DNA of 64,000 bases from Flavobacterium sp. M31R6 (GTDB lineage Bacteria; Bacteroidota; Bacteroidia; Flavobacteriales; Flavobacteriaceae). The notes beneath the pieces are model-generated. The model searched no databases and was not told the origin of the DNA. It worked only from the letters and a program-made list of their open reading frames with translations. Of the stretch, positions 8,004-17,662 are shown piece by piece. The DNA is taken from contig NZ_CP054141.1 in assembly GCF_013284035.1 (NCBI RefSeq), positions 310,001 to 374,000 of the forward strand, given 5' to 3'. The position numbers and the translations under genes are program-made. Each line of letters starts with the position of its first letter. Positions within the stretch are counted from its first letter, which is position 1.

Positions 8004-9038
8004 TTACAATGATTGCAAAACTTTATCAGTTATTTGAATTGAACCATTTGAACCTTGAATGTTAAGAACTTTTACATTAGCATTGACTGCTGGTGCAGAC
8101 TTGTCAACAATTTTTAAGGTTGCTTTAGTTATTACAAATGTATAAGTAGGAAACAAAGTTGTAACAGTTATATCAGCAGTAGCTGAAAAAGCCGTTGTAG
8201 AAGCGGCAACTCTATTACTTTTTTCTAAATGATAGTTTAAAATTTTAGTGATATCAGCATCTGTTTTACCTACTAAATAACCACCAGTTCCTAAAGCTGT
8301 TGCAAAAGCATCATTAGTTGGAGCAAAAACGCTAACTGGAGCAGTCCCAGTTGCAGCATTCAAAGTTGCTAAAACAGTAGCTTGGGCAGGGCTTTTTACT
8401 AAACCTAACAAAGATGTCAAGCTTGGATTTGCAGCAATTTGATTTACGATTGTTGGCAATGCTAAAACAGCATCTATAACATGTACAACACCATTACTTG
8501 CGTCAATATCTGCAGTTGTAATTTTAGCTCCACCATTTGCAGCACCACCATTAATTAAGATATCTGTTGCTGGTTTATTAAAAAATATATTCAAATTAGC
8601 ACCTGAAGTGGCTGCAGCTGTAGCTTTATAATAACCAAAAGTTTTATAGTAACCAACAGCTAATAAATCAGAAGTTCTAGTTCCAACACCAATAACGTGA
8701 TTTTGCAATACTAATTTTAAATTAGCAATTACTGTTGCATCTGCAGGAACAAGAGGATTCAATGCATTTATAGAAGCGCTTGTAATTCCAGCAGTAGTAA
8801 AAGCAGCATTAGTTGGAGCAAAAACCGTATAAGATCCTGGGTTACCCAATGTTATATCCAAACCTGTTTTCTTCAAAGCATCTACAAGAATACTAAAATT
8901 TGCAGGATCAGCTTTAGCAATATCAACAATAGAAGGAAGTTTCACTACATCTTTGGTATCATCATTAGAACAAGAAAATGTCATTAATGCAACCGTTAAA
9001 ATGGAAACAAAATATAGGATTTGATTTTTAAATTTCAT
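8004..9038 (-). CDS. Lipoprotein with two fasciclin (FAS1) domains
   Basis: A 344-aa outer-surface or periplasmic lipoprotein. It has a type II signal with lipobox MTFSC then SNDD, followed by two FAS1 domains. The first has SILVDALKKTGL and YTVFAPTNAAF and ends VVHVIDAVLALP; the second has SLTSLLGLVK and VSVFAPTNDAF and ends ITDKVLQSL. FAS1 domains mediate adhesion or binding of polysaccharide or protein. The ATG at 9038 starts a perfect lipoprotein signal; a longer frame upstream would overlap the receptor gene and destroy the signal. It follows the TonB receptor by 50 bp, so it may be its surface-exposed lipoprotein partner. Confidence 0.88.
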   Translation of the reverse strand: MKFKNQILYFVSILTVALMTFSCSNDDTKDVVKLPSIVDIAKADPANFSILVDALKKTGLDITLGNPGSYTVFAPTNAAFTTAGITSASINALNPLVPADATVIANLKLVLQNHVIGVGTRTSDLLAVGYYKTFGYYKATAAATSGANLNIFFNKPATDILINGGAANGGAKITTADIDASNGVVHVIDAVLALPTIVNQIAANPSLTSLLGLVKSPAQATVLATLNAATGTAPVSVFAPTNDAFATALGTGGYLVGKTDADITKILNYHLEKSNRVAASTTAFSATADITVTTLFPTYTFVITKATLKIVDKSAPAVNANVKVLNIQGSNGSIQITDKVLQSL

Positions 9039-9088
9039 AATTGTTATTTTTATGTTTATAAAGTATTCGTCTAGTTTTAAATAAATTT

Positions 9089-12000
9089 TTATTTTCCGAA
9101 AGTATATCTTAAAGTAAATTGAGCTTGCCAAACATCAGACACAGACGCATTTTTCTGGAAAGTATCTGTAGCTAAAAATCTTTTACCTTGATTATCCGTT
9201 TGAAAAGCCATAGTGTAAAAAGGAGTGAAATTATTAGCTACACTTGGTGCTTGTGCAACAGACAAAATATTTGGAGCAGTGGCACGTTGCGAAACACCCC
9301 AGTCTCTGTTCACCAAGTTTGTAAAGTTTAAGATATCAGCTCTAAACTGGAAGCTGTTTCTTTTACCTGCAATATTCACGTAGAAATCTTGTGTAATTGA
9401 CAAATCAACTCTATGTAACATTGGTAATATGTTTGAATTTCTCTCCACATACTGTCCTCTTCTTTTAGACAAATAAGGATCTTGATCAATAAATTTATCA
9501 AAAGCTTCTTGTTGTTGTGCTTCAGTATAAAGTACAATTGAAGAGCCTCCTAAGTTTTGAGAAATTGGGTTAAATCTTATATCAGTTGCTTTTACTGGAA
9601 CAAAAAGCAAATCATTTCCAGTAACTAAATCTCCATTCAAATCACCTCCGTAAGAATAAGAGAATGGATTTGCTTGTTCTCCGATATATCCTAAGTTGAT
9701 AGATGTTGCTCCTCCGTATTTAGTACCATAATCAATTTTATACCCAATAATACCAACATATCGATTTGGTGTGTTATTATTAGAGATGCTTAAATCCTGA
9801 ACATTGTTCCCATAAACAGACTTCGTTCCTGTTTGCCAAGTACCCGAAGCTGTTGATCCTGGAGAAATCAAATCATAAGCTCCAGAATGCGTATAAGCAA
9901 ATGATCCCCAAAGTCCATTGTTAAATGGGTATTCTAATTTAAAGGTAGTAGAATAAAAATATCCTTGATTAGTGTTTGTCAGTACAATAGCGTTCGAAAC
10001 ATTATTATTAATTCGAGTTCCATTATCAGTACCAGCAAATAACGGTCTGTTATCAGGCCCGTTAATAGACCCAACTGGATTAGCTAAATTCGCATTATAA
10101 TACCCTACTTCATTGATGTTTTTACTAAAGATTCCTTCGATACTTCCAACAAAACCAAATGGTAATTTTTGATCTACAGCAACTGTAGTTTTCCAAACTT
10201 GTGGAAACTTATAATCCTTATCTGTAAAAGCTAAGTCAAAAGTAGATGGTAAAGTTGGCGTAGCTGGTGTAAAATACTGAGCTGGATTTGCAGTAAAACC
10301 ATATCCACCAGCGCCTACTGAAGCATTGCTAGCATCCACAAAACCTGTTAATACTCCATTGTTTCCAATAGCATTAGACAAATACACGTATGGTGGTCTT
10401 CCTGTAAATATACCTGTTCCTCCTCTTACTAGCGTTTTAGAATCTCCCGTAACATCTAAATTGAATCCAACTCTTGGTTCAAATAAGTACTGTGTATTTG
10501 GCATTTCACCAGTGTTGAATTTTTCACCATCTGCGAAAGTCATTGCTGTTACAGCCGTATTTTCAATAGCAGTGTTTTTAAAGAAAACAGTTGTAGCTCT
10601 TAAACCAAATATAATTTTAAACTGATCGTTTACTTTAAAGTCATCTTGTAAATATAAATCAATTTTATTAGACTCTAATAATTGCCATGGATCTGCACCA
10701 CCAGGTAAAGCAGAATATCTAAATTGAGTTCTAACTGGCAAATTAGTTTTTGATGGAGCTCCACCTAAAGCTATAGATTCATTCGCTGCATTATAAAATT
10801 CATCTAAAGAGTTAAAAATAAAAACTCCGTTTGAACCAGAATAGAAAAGATTTTCTGATTTAAAATTTTCATAATTAGCACCAAATAATAAAGTATGTTT
10901 TCCTAAATATTTAGTAACGTTATCTGTAAAATGCAGAGTAGAATAATTCAATTTATTTCCTTGTGTAAAAGGATCTAATCCTACAGAGATAAAATTCGTA
11001 TTTCCTGCACTATATCCTGTTGCAGGTGCTGGTAATGGCACTCCATTTTTAATATCTATAGTTGGAAACAAACCACCTCCTTGAAGTGCTCTATCTTCTA
11101 TTTGCTTGTCATAACCTGCAATAAAGTTGTTACTCCATGTTTCTGATAACTTTGAGTCCAATTGCACAACAATAGATCTTGTATTATCCTCAATAACATA
11201 TCCACTGTTTTTATAAGACATGGAATTCACATTTCCAGATCTATTACCAAACCCTAAAGAGCTTGAATTTGAAATAAGTTGATCAGAAGAAGAATCACTG
11301 TGTACATAACGAATCGAGAATTTATTATCGTCATTGATATTCCAATCTACTTTTGCAAGAAACTTTTTAGATTCCTTTTTAGAGTCAAAATTCTCCCAAG
11401 GTCCAGTTGTGTAATTGAAGTTTTTTTGCATGAAATCAGAAAGAGTTTGCATCTGATCATATGTTGGAGCCGAAACTTGAGCACTCCCATTTGGGGAATT
11501 GGTAGATGTCCAATTCGATGCAGGACTTGTATTATCAATAGTCTCAAAGTTCCCAAAAAAGAATAATTTATCTTTTATAATTGGAGCCCCAATTCTAGCT
11601 CCCCAAATTGTTTCATTAAATTTTGCTGGTACAATTCTAACATCACCTGCCTTTGTCCCTACAAAATTTTCATTATTACTTCTGAAAGAATTATACACTG
11701 ATCCCTCCACTTCATTTGTTCCGCTTCGAGTAACACCATTAATACCAGATCCTGTAAATCCTGTTTGGCGAACATCAAAAGGAGCAATATTTACTTGCAA
11801 TTGCTCTATCGCATCTAGTGAAATGGCTGTAGAACCTGTTCTACCTCCCGCTTGAGCATCGCTACCAAGACCAAAACCATTATTAAAAACAGATCCATCA
11901 ATAGTAAAGTTGTTTAATCTTGAATCTTGTCCCCCAAAGGTTCCGCCACTTCCAGCATTAGCATTATATTTTGTGATAGCATTCATAGATCGAGCCCCTA

Positions 12001-12439
12001 TAACTGGAACTGCATTGATCTGTCTATTAGAGAATTGCTGAGAAGCTCCCGTTTTCCCTTTAGAAAATGCACCGTTTTTTGATTTAGAGACAACAACCTC
12101 TTTTAGTTGGCTAGTTTCATCTTCAAGAACTACATTTACAGTAACTGTGCTTCCTAGTGGAGCTGTAATTTCTGTAGTCTCGCTTGCTCTTGAACCAATA
12201 TAAGAAACCTTAACAGTATAAGGTCCTCCTGGTCGTATTGCCTGTACAGAGTATCCTCCTGTGTAATTTGTAATTGCATTATACTTTGTTCCAGTAGGCA
12301 AGTGAATCACTTGTACTGACGCTCCTGCAATGCTCTCGCCAGTAACAGATCTCACTGTTCCTGAAATCCCTGAAGTAGTTACCTGAGAATAACCGATAAC
12401 CGACAGAAAAAAAATAAAAATAAAGGTGATTTTTTTCAT
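9089..12439 (-). CDS. Oar-like TonB-dependent outer-membrane receptor
   Basis: A 1116-aa outer-membrane protein. It has a signal peptide (MKKITFIFIFFLSVIGYSQ), then a carboxypeptidase-regulatory-like beta-sandwich (residues about 25-110, GISGTVRSVTGESIAGASV), a plug domain (about 130-240) and a large beta-barrel ending in an aromatic-rich strand (WQAQFTLRYTFGK). The order and length fit the Oar family, which in Myxococcus is linked to protein or signal transport and in Bacteroidota is widespread. The substrate is unknown. It is not a SusC-type protein paired with SusD; the neighbour instead is a fasciclin lipoprotein, with which it probably forms a unit. Confidence 0.9.
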   Translation of the reverse strand: MKKITFIFIFFLSVIGYSQVTTSGISGTVRSVTGESIAGASVQVIHLPTGTKYNAITNYTGGYSVQAIRPGGPYTVKVSYIGSRASETTEITAPLGSTVTVNVVLEDETSQLKEVVVSKSKNGAFSKGKTGASQQFSNRQINAVPVIGARSMNAITKYNANAGSGGTFGGQDSRLNNFTIDGSVFNNGFGLGSDAQAGGRTGSTAISLDAIEQLQVNIAPFDVRQTGFTGSGINGVTRSGTNEVEGSVYNSFRSNNENFVGTKAGDVRIVPAKFNETIWGARIGAPIIKDKLFFFGNFETIDNTSPASNWTSTNSPNGSAQVSAPTYDQMQTLSDFMQKNFNYTTGPWENFDSKKESKKFLAKVDWNINDDNKFSIRYVHSDSSSDQLISNSSSLGFGNRSGNVNSMSYKNSGYVIEDNTRSIVVQLDSKLSETWSNNFIAGYDKQIEDRALQGGGLFPTIDIKNGVPLPAPATGYSAGNTNFISVGLDPFTQGNKLNYSTLHFTDNVTKYLGKHTLLFGANYENFKSENLFYSGSNGVFIFNSLDEFYNAANESIALGGAPSKTNLPVRTQFRYSALPGGADPWQLLESNKIDLYLQDDFKVNDQFKIIFGLRATTVFFKNTAIENTAVTAMTFADGEKFNTGEMPNTQYLFEPRVGFNLDVTGDSKTLVRGGTGIFTGRPPYVYLSNAIGNNGVLTGFVDASNASVGAGGYGFTANPAQYFTPATPTLPSTFDLAFTDKDYKFPQVWKTTVAVDQKLPFGFVGSIEGIFSKNINEVGYYNANLANPVGSINGPDNRPLFAGTDNGTRINNNVSNAIVLTNTNQGYFYSTTFKLEYPFNNGLWGSFAYTHSGAYDLISPGSTASGTWQTGTKSVYGNNVQDLSISNNNTPNRYVGIIGYKIDYGTKYGGATSINLGYIGEQANPFSYSYGGDLNGDLVTGNDLLFVPVKATDIRFNPISQNLGGSSIVLYTEAQQQEAFDKFIDQDPYLSKRRGQYVERNSNILPMLHRVDLSITQDFYVNIAGKRNSFQFRADILNFTNLVNRDWGVSQRATAPNILSVAQAPSVANNFTPFYTMAFQTDNQGKRFLATDTFQKNASVSDVWQAQFTLRYTFGK

Positions 12440-12462
12440 ATTATTTTGTTTGTTTAGTTTGG

Positions 12463-12470
12463 CAAAATTA
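12463..12470 (-). promoter_or_regulatory. Candidate -7 box of the receptor operon
   Basis: TAATTTTG on the minus strand, 23 bp upstream of the ATG at 12439. The best -33 TTG is 25 bp away, longer than usual. The rest of the gap up to the pgi terminator is very AT-rich and holds nothing else I recognise. Confidence 0.4.
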
Positions 12471-12680
12471 TAACATTTGAATCAATAAATGTTAACAATA
12501 CTTTAAGAAATTGAACTTTTTACCATACATGCATACTAAATAAGCATATTTATATTAATTAATTAATATTTTACGTTTTTTTCTATATTTAAACATAAAT
12601 AATAAGAATATAATAATATAAAATTCCTGAATAACAGTTTTGATTTGGATTATCCAAAAATTTACGCATTTTTTATTCAT

Positions 12681-12717
12681 AAAAAAAGCCCTGATTTTCA
12701 AATATCAGGGCTTTTTT
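12681..12717 (-). terminator. Terminator of pgi
   Basis: A strong hairpin, AAGCCCTGAT / ATATCAGGGCTT, flanked by A-run and T-run on the + strand. It lies 25 bp past the pgi stop and gives a U-tract on the minus transcript. Confidence 0.85.
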
Positions 12718-12741
12718 AATTTTTTGTACTACAAAAAGGAT

Positions 12742-14385
12742 CTACTTGTTTTCTAAAAAATGATTCAATAAAAATTTAGTAGAACTATCGTGATTTTTAA
12801 CTTGTTTCGTATTTATCTCGTCCAATATCGAATTAGCCAATTGTTTTCCTAGCTCAACTCCCCATTGGTCAAAACTAAAGATATTCCAAATAATACCTTG
12901 CACGAAAATTTTATGCTCATACATAGCAATCAAAGAACCTAATGATTTTGGCGTTAATTTTTGAATCAAAATTGTATTGGTTGGTTTATTTCCCGTAAAT
13001 ACTTTAAACGGCAAAAGAACACTTGCTTTATCAGCACTTAGTCCTTGTTTGTCAAATTCTGCCTGAACTTGCTCTTCTGATTTTCCATTCATCAAAGCTT
13101 CTGTTTGGGCAAAAAAGTTAGACATCAATTTATCGTGATGATCCTCATCTCCATATAATGGCTCTACAAATCCAATAAAATCAGAAGGAATCAATTTGGT
13201 TCCTTGATGAATTAACTGAAAAAAGGCATGTTGCGCATTAGTACCTGGCTCTCCCCAAATAATAGTTCCAGTTTCATAATTTACCGGTTTCCCATCACGC
13301 CCTACGCTCTTACCATTACTTTCCATCGTTCCTTGTTGCAAATAAGGAGCTAGTTTTTGCAAATATTGCGTATAAGGAATCAAAGCTTCACTTTCGGCAC
13401 CAAAGAAATTATTGTACCAAACGCTCAATAATGCCAATGTTACCGGAATATTTTTATCAAAATCAGCTGTTTTGAAGTGCTCGTCCATTTCATTGGCTCC
13501 ACTTAACAAATCATTGAAATTATCAAAACCAACAGCCAAACTTATAGAAAGTCCCACGGCACTCCATAAAGAAAAACGCCCTCCAACCCAGTCCCACATT
13601 GGGAATACATTGTCAGGATTGATCCCAAACTCGGTTACTTTTTGAATATTAGTTGAAACTGCAACAAAATGTTTAGCAACATCTTCTTGTTTAGCTGATT
13701 TTAAAAACCAAGCTTTAATAGTTTCAGAATTGGTTAAAGTCTCTTGAGTTGTAAATGTTTTGGAAACAATCACAAATAAGGTAGTTTCTGGATTTAGCTT
13801 TTTGATAATTTCATTTACGTGGTCCCCATCAACATTGGAAGCAAAATGTACATTTAAATGATTTTTATAATATTGCAAAGCTTCAACTGCCATGACCGGT
13901 CCCAAATCTGAACCTCCAATACCTATATTAACGATATCCGTAAATGGTTTTCCCGTATATCCAGTTCTTTTTCCAGAAACCACTTCGTTTGTAAATGATT
14001 TCACTTTGTTTTTTACCGCATATACTTCTGGCATCACATTAATACCATCAACATTAATCACAGCAGATTCTTTGGCACGCAAAGCAGTATGCAAAACAGC
14101 TCTATTTTCTGTTTGATTGATAATTGCTCCTCCAAAATAATCGGAAATAGCACTTTTTAAACCTGTTTCGTTTGCTAACTCAAGTAACAAATTAATTGTT
14201 TCCTGATTAATTCGGTTTTTGGAATAATCAACCAAAAAATCATTCCATTTCAAATGGAACTTCTCGGTTCGTTCAGCATCGGCTTGAAACATTGCTGTCA
14301 TCGAAGCCTTTTGTATTTCATTATAGTGTGCCTGAAGTTTTTTCCAAGCAGAAGTTTCAGTTGGGTTTATTGTATTTAAAGCCAT
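12742..14385 (-). CDS. pgi: Glucose-6-phosphate isomerase
   Basis: A 547-aa cytosolic enzyme that interconverts glucose 6-phosphate and fructose 6-phosphate. The sugar-phosphate binding segments are present: [19 protein letters not shown], the signature [13 protein letters not shown], and the late catalytic region [16 protein letters not shown]. Length is typical of the long PGI class. It is monocistronic, with a terminator at 12681 and a TAAATTTG -7 box at 14419-14412. Confidence 0.97.
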   Translation of the reverse strand: MALNTINPTETSAWKKLQAHYNEIQKASMTAMFQADAERTEKFHLKWNDFLVDYSKNRINQETINLLLELANETGLKSAISDYFGGAIINQTENRAVLHTALRAKESAVINVDGINVMPEVYAVKNKVKSFTNEVVSGKRTGYTGKPFTDIVNIGIGGSDLGPVMAVEALQYYKNHLNVHFASNVDGDHVNEIIKKLNPETTLFVIVSKTFTTQETLTNSETIKAWFLKSAKQEDVAKHFVAVSTNIQKVTEFGINPDNVFPMWDWVGGRFSLWSAVGLSISLAVGFDNFNDLLSGANEMDEHFKTADFDKNIPVTLALLSVWYNNFFGAESEALIPYTQYLQKLAPYLQQGTMESNGKSVGRDGKPVNYETGTIIWGEPGTNAQHAFFQLIHQGTKLIPSDFIGFVEPLYGDEDHHDKLMSNFFAQTEALMNGKSEEQVQAEFDKQGLSADKASVLLPFKVFTGNKPTNTILIQKLTPKSLGSLIAMYEHKIFVQGIIWNIFSFDQWGVELGKQLANSILDEINTKQVKNHDSSTKFLLNHFLENK

Positions 14386-14411
14386 TTTAATTCTAGTTTT
14401 TTATAATTGTG

Positions 14412-14419
14412 CAAATTTA
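14412..14419 (-). promoter_or_regulatory. Candidate -7 box of pgi
   Basis: TAAATTTG on the minus strand, 26 bp upstream of the pgi ATG. No matching -33 TTG at 17-23 bp was seen. Confidence 0.4.
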
Positions 14420-14524
14420 CTGAAATAAGTTTGATTGGACTAAAATCAGTACATTATATAACAATTAAATTCAAATTAAAAGAATAAATTAACTTGGTTT
14501 AAATAAGCTTAAAAATCGTGTTTT

Positions 14525-15742
14525 CTATAAATTGGAAACACTATCCAATTCAAATTTCAATGGCTCGATTTTCTTTAAGAAACGTTCTTTATTTTTAGGG
14601 TTCATTGGTTCTCCGTTTGGCAATTTCAATCGTAATGCATCAACTTGAACTCCATTTTTCCAAAAACGGTAGCACACATGTGGACCAGTGGCCAATCCTG
14701 TACTTCCTACTAATCCAATGGTTTGCCCTTGATTTACATGCTGCCCACGTCTTACCAGTATTCGGGACATGTGCAAATATTGAGTGGAATAAACTTTGTT
14801 ATGCTTTACTTTTACAAAGTTCCCGTTTCCGGCGGTATAGCCTGTTTGTTCGACTATTCCAGCAGCAGTTGTAGAAATTGGTGTTCCATATGGCGCAGCA
14901 TAATCGGTTCCTTTGTGGGCTTTCCATATTTGCTGTACGGGATGAAAACGATTAGAACTAAAATGAGAGGTAATACGACTAAATTTGATTGGTGTCTTAA
15001 GAAAAAAATTCTTCAGCGTTTTTCCATCTTCATCATAATAGTCAACTTTACCCGAACCTAGATTTTGTTCAAACGGGAAAGCATAAATAATCTTCCCTTT
15101 GTATTCAAAAAAAGCGGCTTCAAGACTATCCACTCCATCATAAATTGAATCATTAATATATCTTTCCGTAAAAGTTAGTCCAAAGCGATCTCCCTTTTTA
15201 ACTTTAAAGAAATCAATAGACCAAGCAAAAATCTTTGAAATCCTTGTTGCCAACGCTCCTTCAACGTTCGCAGATTCTAAAGTTTCAGAAAGGGAACCTT
15301 TTAACACTCCACCAATAGTTCGGCGTTTTAATGTTAAAGGTTTCGTTTTTTTGTAGGCTTTTGCTATTGAATCCCGCAAATCCACAACATAATAATTCAA
15401 TGCATCTGGTTGGTATATAAAAACATCCAGTGTATTGGTTTTATTCTTAGAGCGAAGCAGTGTGTAATGTTTATTAATTCTAATGCTACGTACATCAAAA
15501 GTGTCTTTCACTTGGGCAACAATGTCAAATACTTTTTTGTCTCCAATGTTTTGATTTTGCAAAATACTCCCAAACGTATCTCCTGCCTTTACAGAATCTT
15601 GTACGACATTAAAATCAGAAAATTTAAATCCAAAATCACTTTTTTTGGACTTTGGAACTACTTGATTTTCCACAACATCCTCACTCCTATTACAGGATAT
15701 CAGGGAAAACAGCACTACTAGAATTACAATTACCTGCTTCAA
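14525..15742 (-). CDS. M23-family murein endopeptidase lipoprotein
   Basis: A 405-aa envelope protein. From the TTG at 15742 it begins with a compact lipoprotein signal (KQVIVILVVLFSLISC, then NRSED). A LysM-like/OapA-like region follows, then the C-terminal LytM (M23) zinc peptidase core. Zinc and catalytic residues are visible: FHPVQQIWKAHKGTDYAAPYG (His and Asp), YLHMSRI and GPHVCYRFW (HxH replaced by HVCY). It probably cuts peptide cross-links of peptidoglycan. A longer TTG start at 15778 would overlap kynA and spoil the signal peptide. It is the third gene of the DUF3108-kynA operon. Confidence 0.85.
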   Translation of the reverse strand: MKQVIVILVVLFSLISCNRSEDVVENQVVPKSKKSDFGFKFSDFNVVQDSVKAGDTFGSILQNQNIGDKKVFDIVAQVKDTFDVRSIRINKHYTLLRSKNKTNTLDVFIYQPDALNYYVVDLRDSIAKAYKKTKPLTLKRRTIGGVLKGSLSETLESANVEGALATRISKIFAWSIDFFKVKKGDRFGLTFTERYINDSIYDGVDSLEAAFFEYKGKIIYAFPFEQNLGSGKVDYYDEDGKTLKNFFLKTPIKFSRITSHFSSNRFHPVQQIWKAHKGTDYAAPYGTPISTTAAGIVEQTGYTAGNGNFVKVKHNKVYSTQYLHMSRILVRRGQHVNQGQTIGLVGSTGLATGPHVCYRFWKNGVQVDALRLKLPNGEPMNPKNKERFLKKIEPLKFELDSVSNL

Positions 15743-15759
15743 GTTATCTCTTTTTAATC

Positions 15760-16692
15760 TTATTTTTCTACTCCCCAATTGGCCAATTCCTCTTCACTCC
15801 ACAAATCCGGGAAGAAAATTCTTCTCTGGTATCTTGGATGCATGTATTTTTTCCAATCACTTCCTCCTGTTGCCTCACCATCTCCTTTACCATTGTCAAT
15901 ATATTTTCTGGCAGCATTTAAGTGTCCCATTACCCAAGTAATATTTACCGTATGATCATAATGACGCATGGCTTTCACCAATTCCGGATTTTCGCGATCG
16001 GAATCTGGTAATTGCTTAAATTTCTGCCAAAGGTTTATTGTATTGTATTCCTCCATTTGAGTCAAAAATGCCCCTTTGTATTTACGTTCAAACTCTAATA
16101 ACAAATAAGACTTCTCTCCCGTTTGATGATCTTTACCGGCAGCTTGCCAATACATATGATCCAAAGCATGTTCATAAGGTGTATTTCTATCAATAGTTGC
16201 TCTAAAACGATAATCTATAAGATTGATTAAATCAGTCGAAGCTATTTCAATCATTCTATATTGTGCACTTTGAAATCCACTAGCCGGAGTTAGGGTATTT
16301 CTAAATTTCATATATTGTTCTACTTCCATTCCGTCTCCCATAATATCAAAAGAAGTGGTAAGCATATCAAAGTAACGACTAATTCTCATTAATCTCTCGG
16401 TGAAAAAATCAGTTGTCAGCTTTTCAGCATAGGAAATTTGATGCATTTCCCAAAGTATCATTTTAAAAAGCAATTCATTGACTTGATGATACATGATAAA
16501 AACCATTTCATCTGGAAGCGTTGTTCTTTGAATTTGCAAATTCAATAATGCATCCGTTTGAATGTAATCCCAATAAGTTATCGGTTTTGACCAAAGCAAT
16601 CCTTCAAGATGGGTTTCGGTTTTTTGATTTATGGCTTGGAATTTTTGATCAATTTCATCTAAAATTGATGCAGTGGTATCATTTATTGTCAT
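15760..16692 (-). CDS. kynA: Tryptophan 2,3-dioxygenase
   Basis: A 310-aa haem enzyme that opens the indole ring of L-tryptophan to N-formylkynurenine, the first step of the kynurenine pathway. Family hallmarks are TYWDYIQTDALLNLQ, the substrate-site helix MVFIMYHQVNELLFKMILWE, and the C-terminal GHLNAARKYIDNG followed by GEATGGSDWKKYMHPRYQ. Its start overlaps the DUF3108 stop by 4 bp (ATGA), so translation is probably coupled. No other kynurenine-pathway gene is adjacent, but tyrosine-degradation genes follow upstream on the same strand. Confidence 0.95.
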   Translation of the reverse strand: MTINDTTASILDEIDQKFQAINQKTETHLEGLLWSKPITYWDYIQTDALLNLQIQRTTLPDEMVFIMYHQVNELLFKMILWEMHQISYAEKLTTDFFTERLMRISRYFDMLTTSFDIMGDGMEVEQYMKFRNTLTPASGFQSAQYRMIEIASTDLINLIDYRFRATIDRNTPYEHALDHMYWQAAGKDHQTGEKSYLLLEFERKYKGAFLTQMEEYNTINLWQKFKQLPDSDRENPELVKAMRHYDHTVNITWVMGHLNAARKYIDNGKGDGEATGGSDWKKYMHPRYQRRIFFPDLWSEEELANWGVEK

Positions 16693-17462
16693 TTTGATTT
16701 TAATTTAAACGGATTATTCAACCCTTTGTATTCTTCCAAATCGGCTTTGATAGACCCTACCAAAAGGGTCGCTTTTATACGAACCGGTATCTTATTGTAG
16801 TCATCTGAAATCCAAAGCGTTAAACTTTCCTCTTCCTTGAATATACGCCCAGACTGCACTAAAGGTCTAAAAATCATGGTAGAAACAATGCCAAATTTAG
16901 TTGTAATATCTTCTCTACCTATGAATTTTAACTTAAATTTTGTAGTCTCATTATCAAAAAACATATCGATAATTATTGATTCTCCTGTTTTAATTTTATT
17001 GATATTGGGATAATTCCGCAAATAATAAAAGGAAGACAATATATCCTGAGTGTTTTTGGAAAAGTTAAATGATTTTTCAGTATTGTGCTTGTAATCTTTC
17101 ACCAAGATCTTATTGGTCTTTTTATTAAAGAAGCCTTCTTGATTTTTAGTATACCCGCCCTCGTTGATTTTTCGAACAAACTTATACGGATTTCTAGTAT
17201 CCTTATCTATATAACTTTCATAAACATCTTCTACATTAAAAAAGAATTTGGTCATCCCTGTAGAAAATCCTTTTCCAATTACATGATAAACAGGCTGGTC
17301 GTTTAGCATCTCATCTTTGACTTCGATTGTTGCATAACCAGCATTTATGATACCATAATGTACTCTAAACTTTAGATATTCCCCCCCTGCAAAAGCCTCA
17401 TCTTTTTGAGTATCGAAACCTAAAGTGATGACCACTATCAAGAAAATTATAATTTTTTTCAT
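16689..17462 (-). CDS. DUF3108-domain secreted protein
   Basis: A 257-aa protein with an N-terminal signal (MKKIIIFLIVVITLGFDT) and the DUF3108 beta-rich fold: LKFRVHYGIINAGYATIEV, then HVIGKGFSTGMTKFFFNVEDVYESY, and late LTLWISDDYNKIPVRIKATLLVGS. The fold resembles lipoprotein-carrier-like half barrels, so a lipid-binding or envelope-assembly role is plausible but unproven. It is first in an operon with kynA and the M23 peptidase, and has a good promoter overlapping the terminator at 17507. Confidence 0.85.
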   Translation of the reverse strand: MKKIIIFLIVVITLGFDTQKDEAFAGGEYLKFRVHYGIINAGYATIEVKDEMLNDQPVYHVIGKGFSTGMTKFFFNVEDVYESYIDKDTRNPYKFVRKINEGGYTKNQEGFFNKKTNKILVKDYKHNTEKSFNFSKNTQDILSSFYYLRNYPNINKIKTGESIIIDMFFDNETTKFKLKFIGREDITTKFGIVSTMIFRPLVQSGRIFKEEESLTLWISDDYNKIPVRIKATLLVGSIKADLEEYKGLNNPFKLKSK

Positions 17463-17492
17463 GGATTCGATACATTACAACTAAAATAACCT

Positions 17493-17524
17493 CAAATGTA
17501 TTAAAACAAAAAAACTCAGTCAAA
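17493..17524 (-). promoter_or_regulatory. Promoter of the DUF3108-kynA-M23 operon
   Basis: On the minus strand TTTG (17524-17521), a 20-bp spacer, then TACATTTG (17500-17493) fit the Flavobacterium consensus. The ATG is 30 bp further on. The -33 box lies within the hairpin of the upstream terminator, so ending one transcript and starting the next share DNA. Confidence 0.6.
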
Positions 17525-17541
17525 TTAATGACTGAGTTTTT
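17507..17541 (-). terminator. Rho-independent terminator of the candidate small RNA
   Basis: A perfect 10-bp stem AACTCAGTCA / TGACTGAGTT with a 6-nt loop and a U-tract on the minus strand. It lies about 200 bp beyond the hppD stop but directly at the end of the candidate small RNA. Confidence 0.8.
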
Positions 17542-17619
17542 ATGCTATTAACTAACCAAAAAACTATAAATTATGAAAATTTATATGAAACTAAGAAGGA
17601 AACCACCCCTTCCTGATTT
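17507..17619 (-). ncRNA. Candidate free-standing small RNA, about 110 nt
   Basis: Minus-strand unit between hppD and the DUF3108 gene. It has a TACTTTTG -7 box at 17633-17626, a predicted start near 17619, and three successive hairpins: AGGAA/TTCCT with a G-rich loop, a perfect 8-bp TATAAATT/AATTTATA stem, and the terminator at 17541-17507. An unpaired U/G-rich stretch (GTTTTTTGGTTAG) lies before the terminator. It could alternatively be a processed 3' end of hppD mRNA, or the + strand might encode a 40-aa basic peptide (17573-17695). I do not recognise a known RNA family. Confidence 0.5.
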
Positions 17620-17625
17620 GCGAGT

Positions 17626-17662
17626 GCAAAAGTACATCATCAATCGACGTTTTCTTAGCAAA
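17626..17662 (-). promoter_or_regulatory. Candidate promoter of the small RNA
   Basis: TACTTTTG at 17633-17626 on the minus strand matches TAnnTTTG exactly. A TTTTTGC block lies upstream with its TTG about 24-25 bp away, one or two bases beyond the usual spacing. Confidence 0.45.

Noticed and set aside
9039..9131. 31-residue N-terminal extension of the fasciclin lipoprotein
   Set aside because: It overlaps the end of the receptor gene and would bury the lipoprotein signal.
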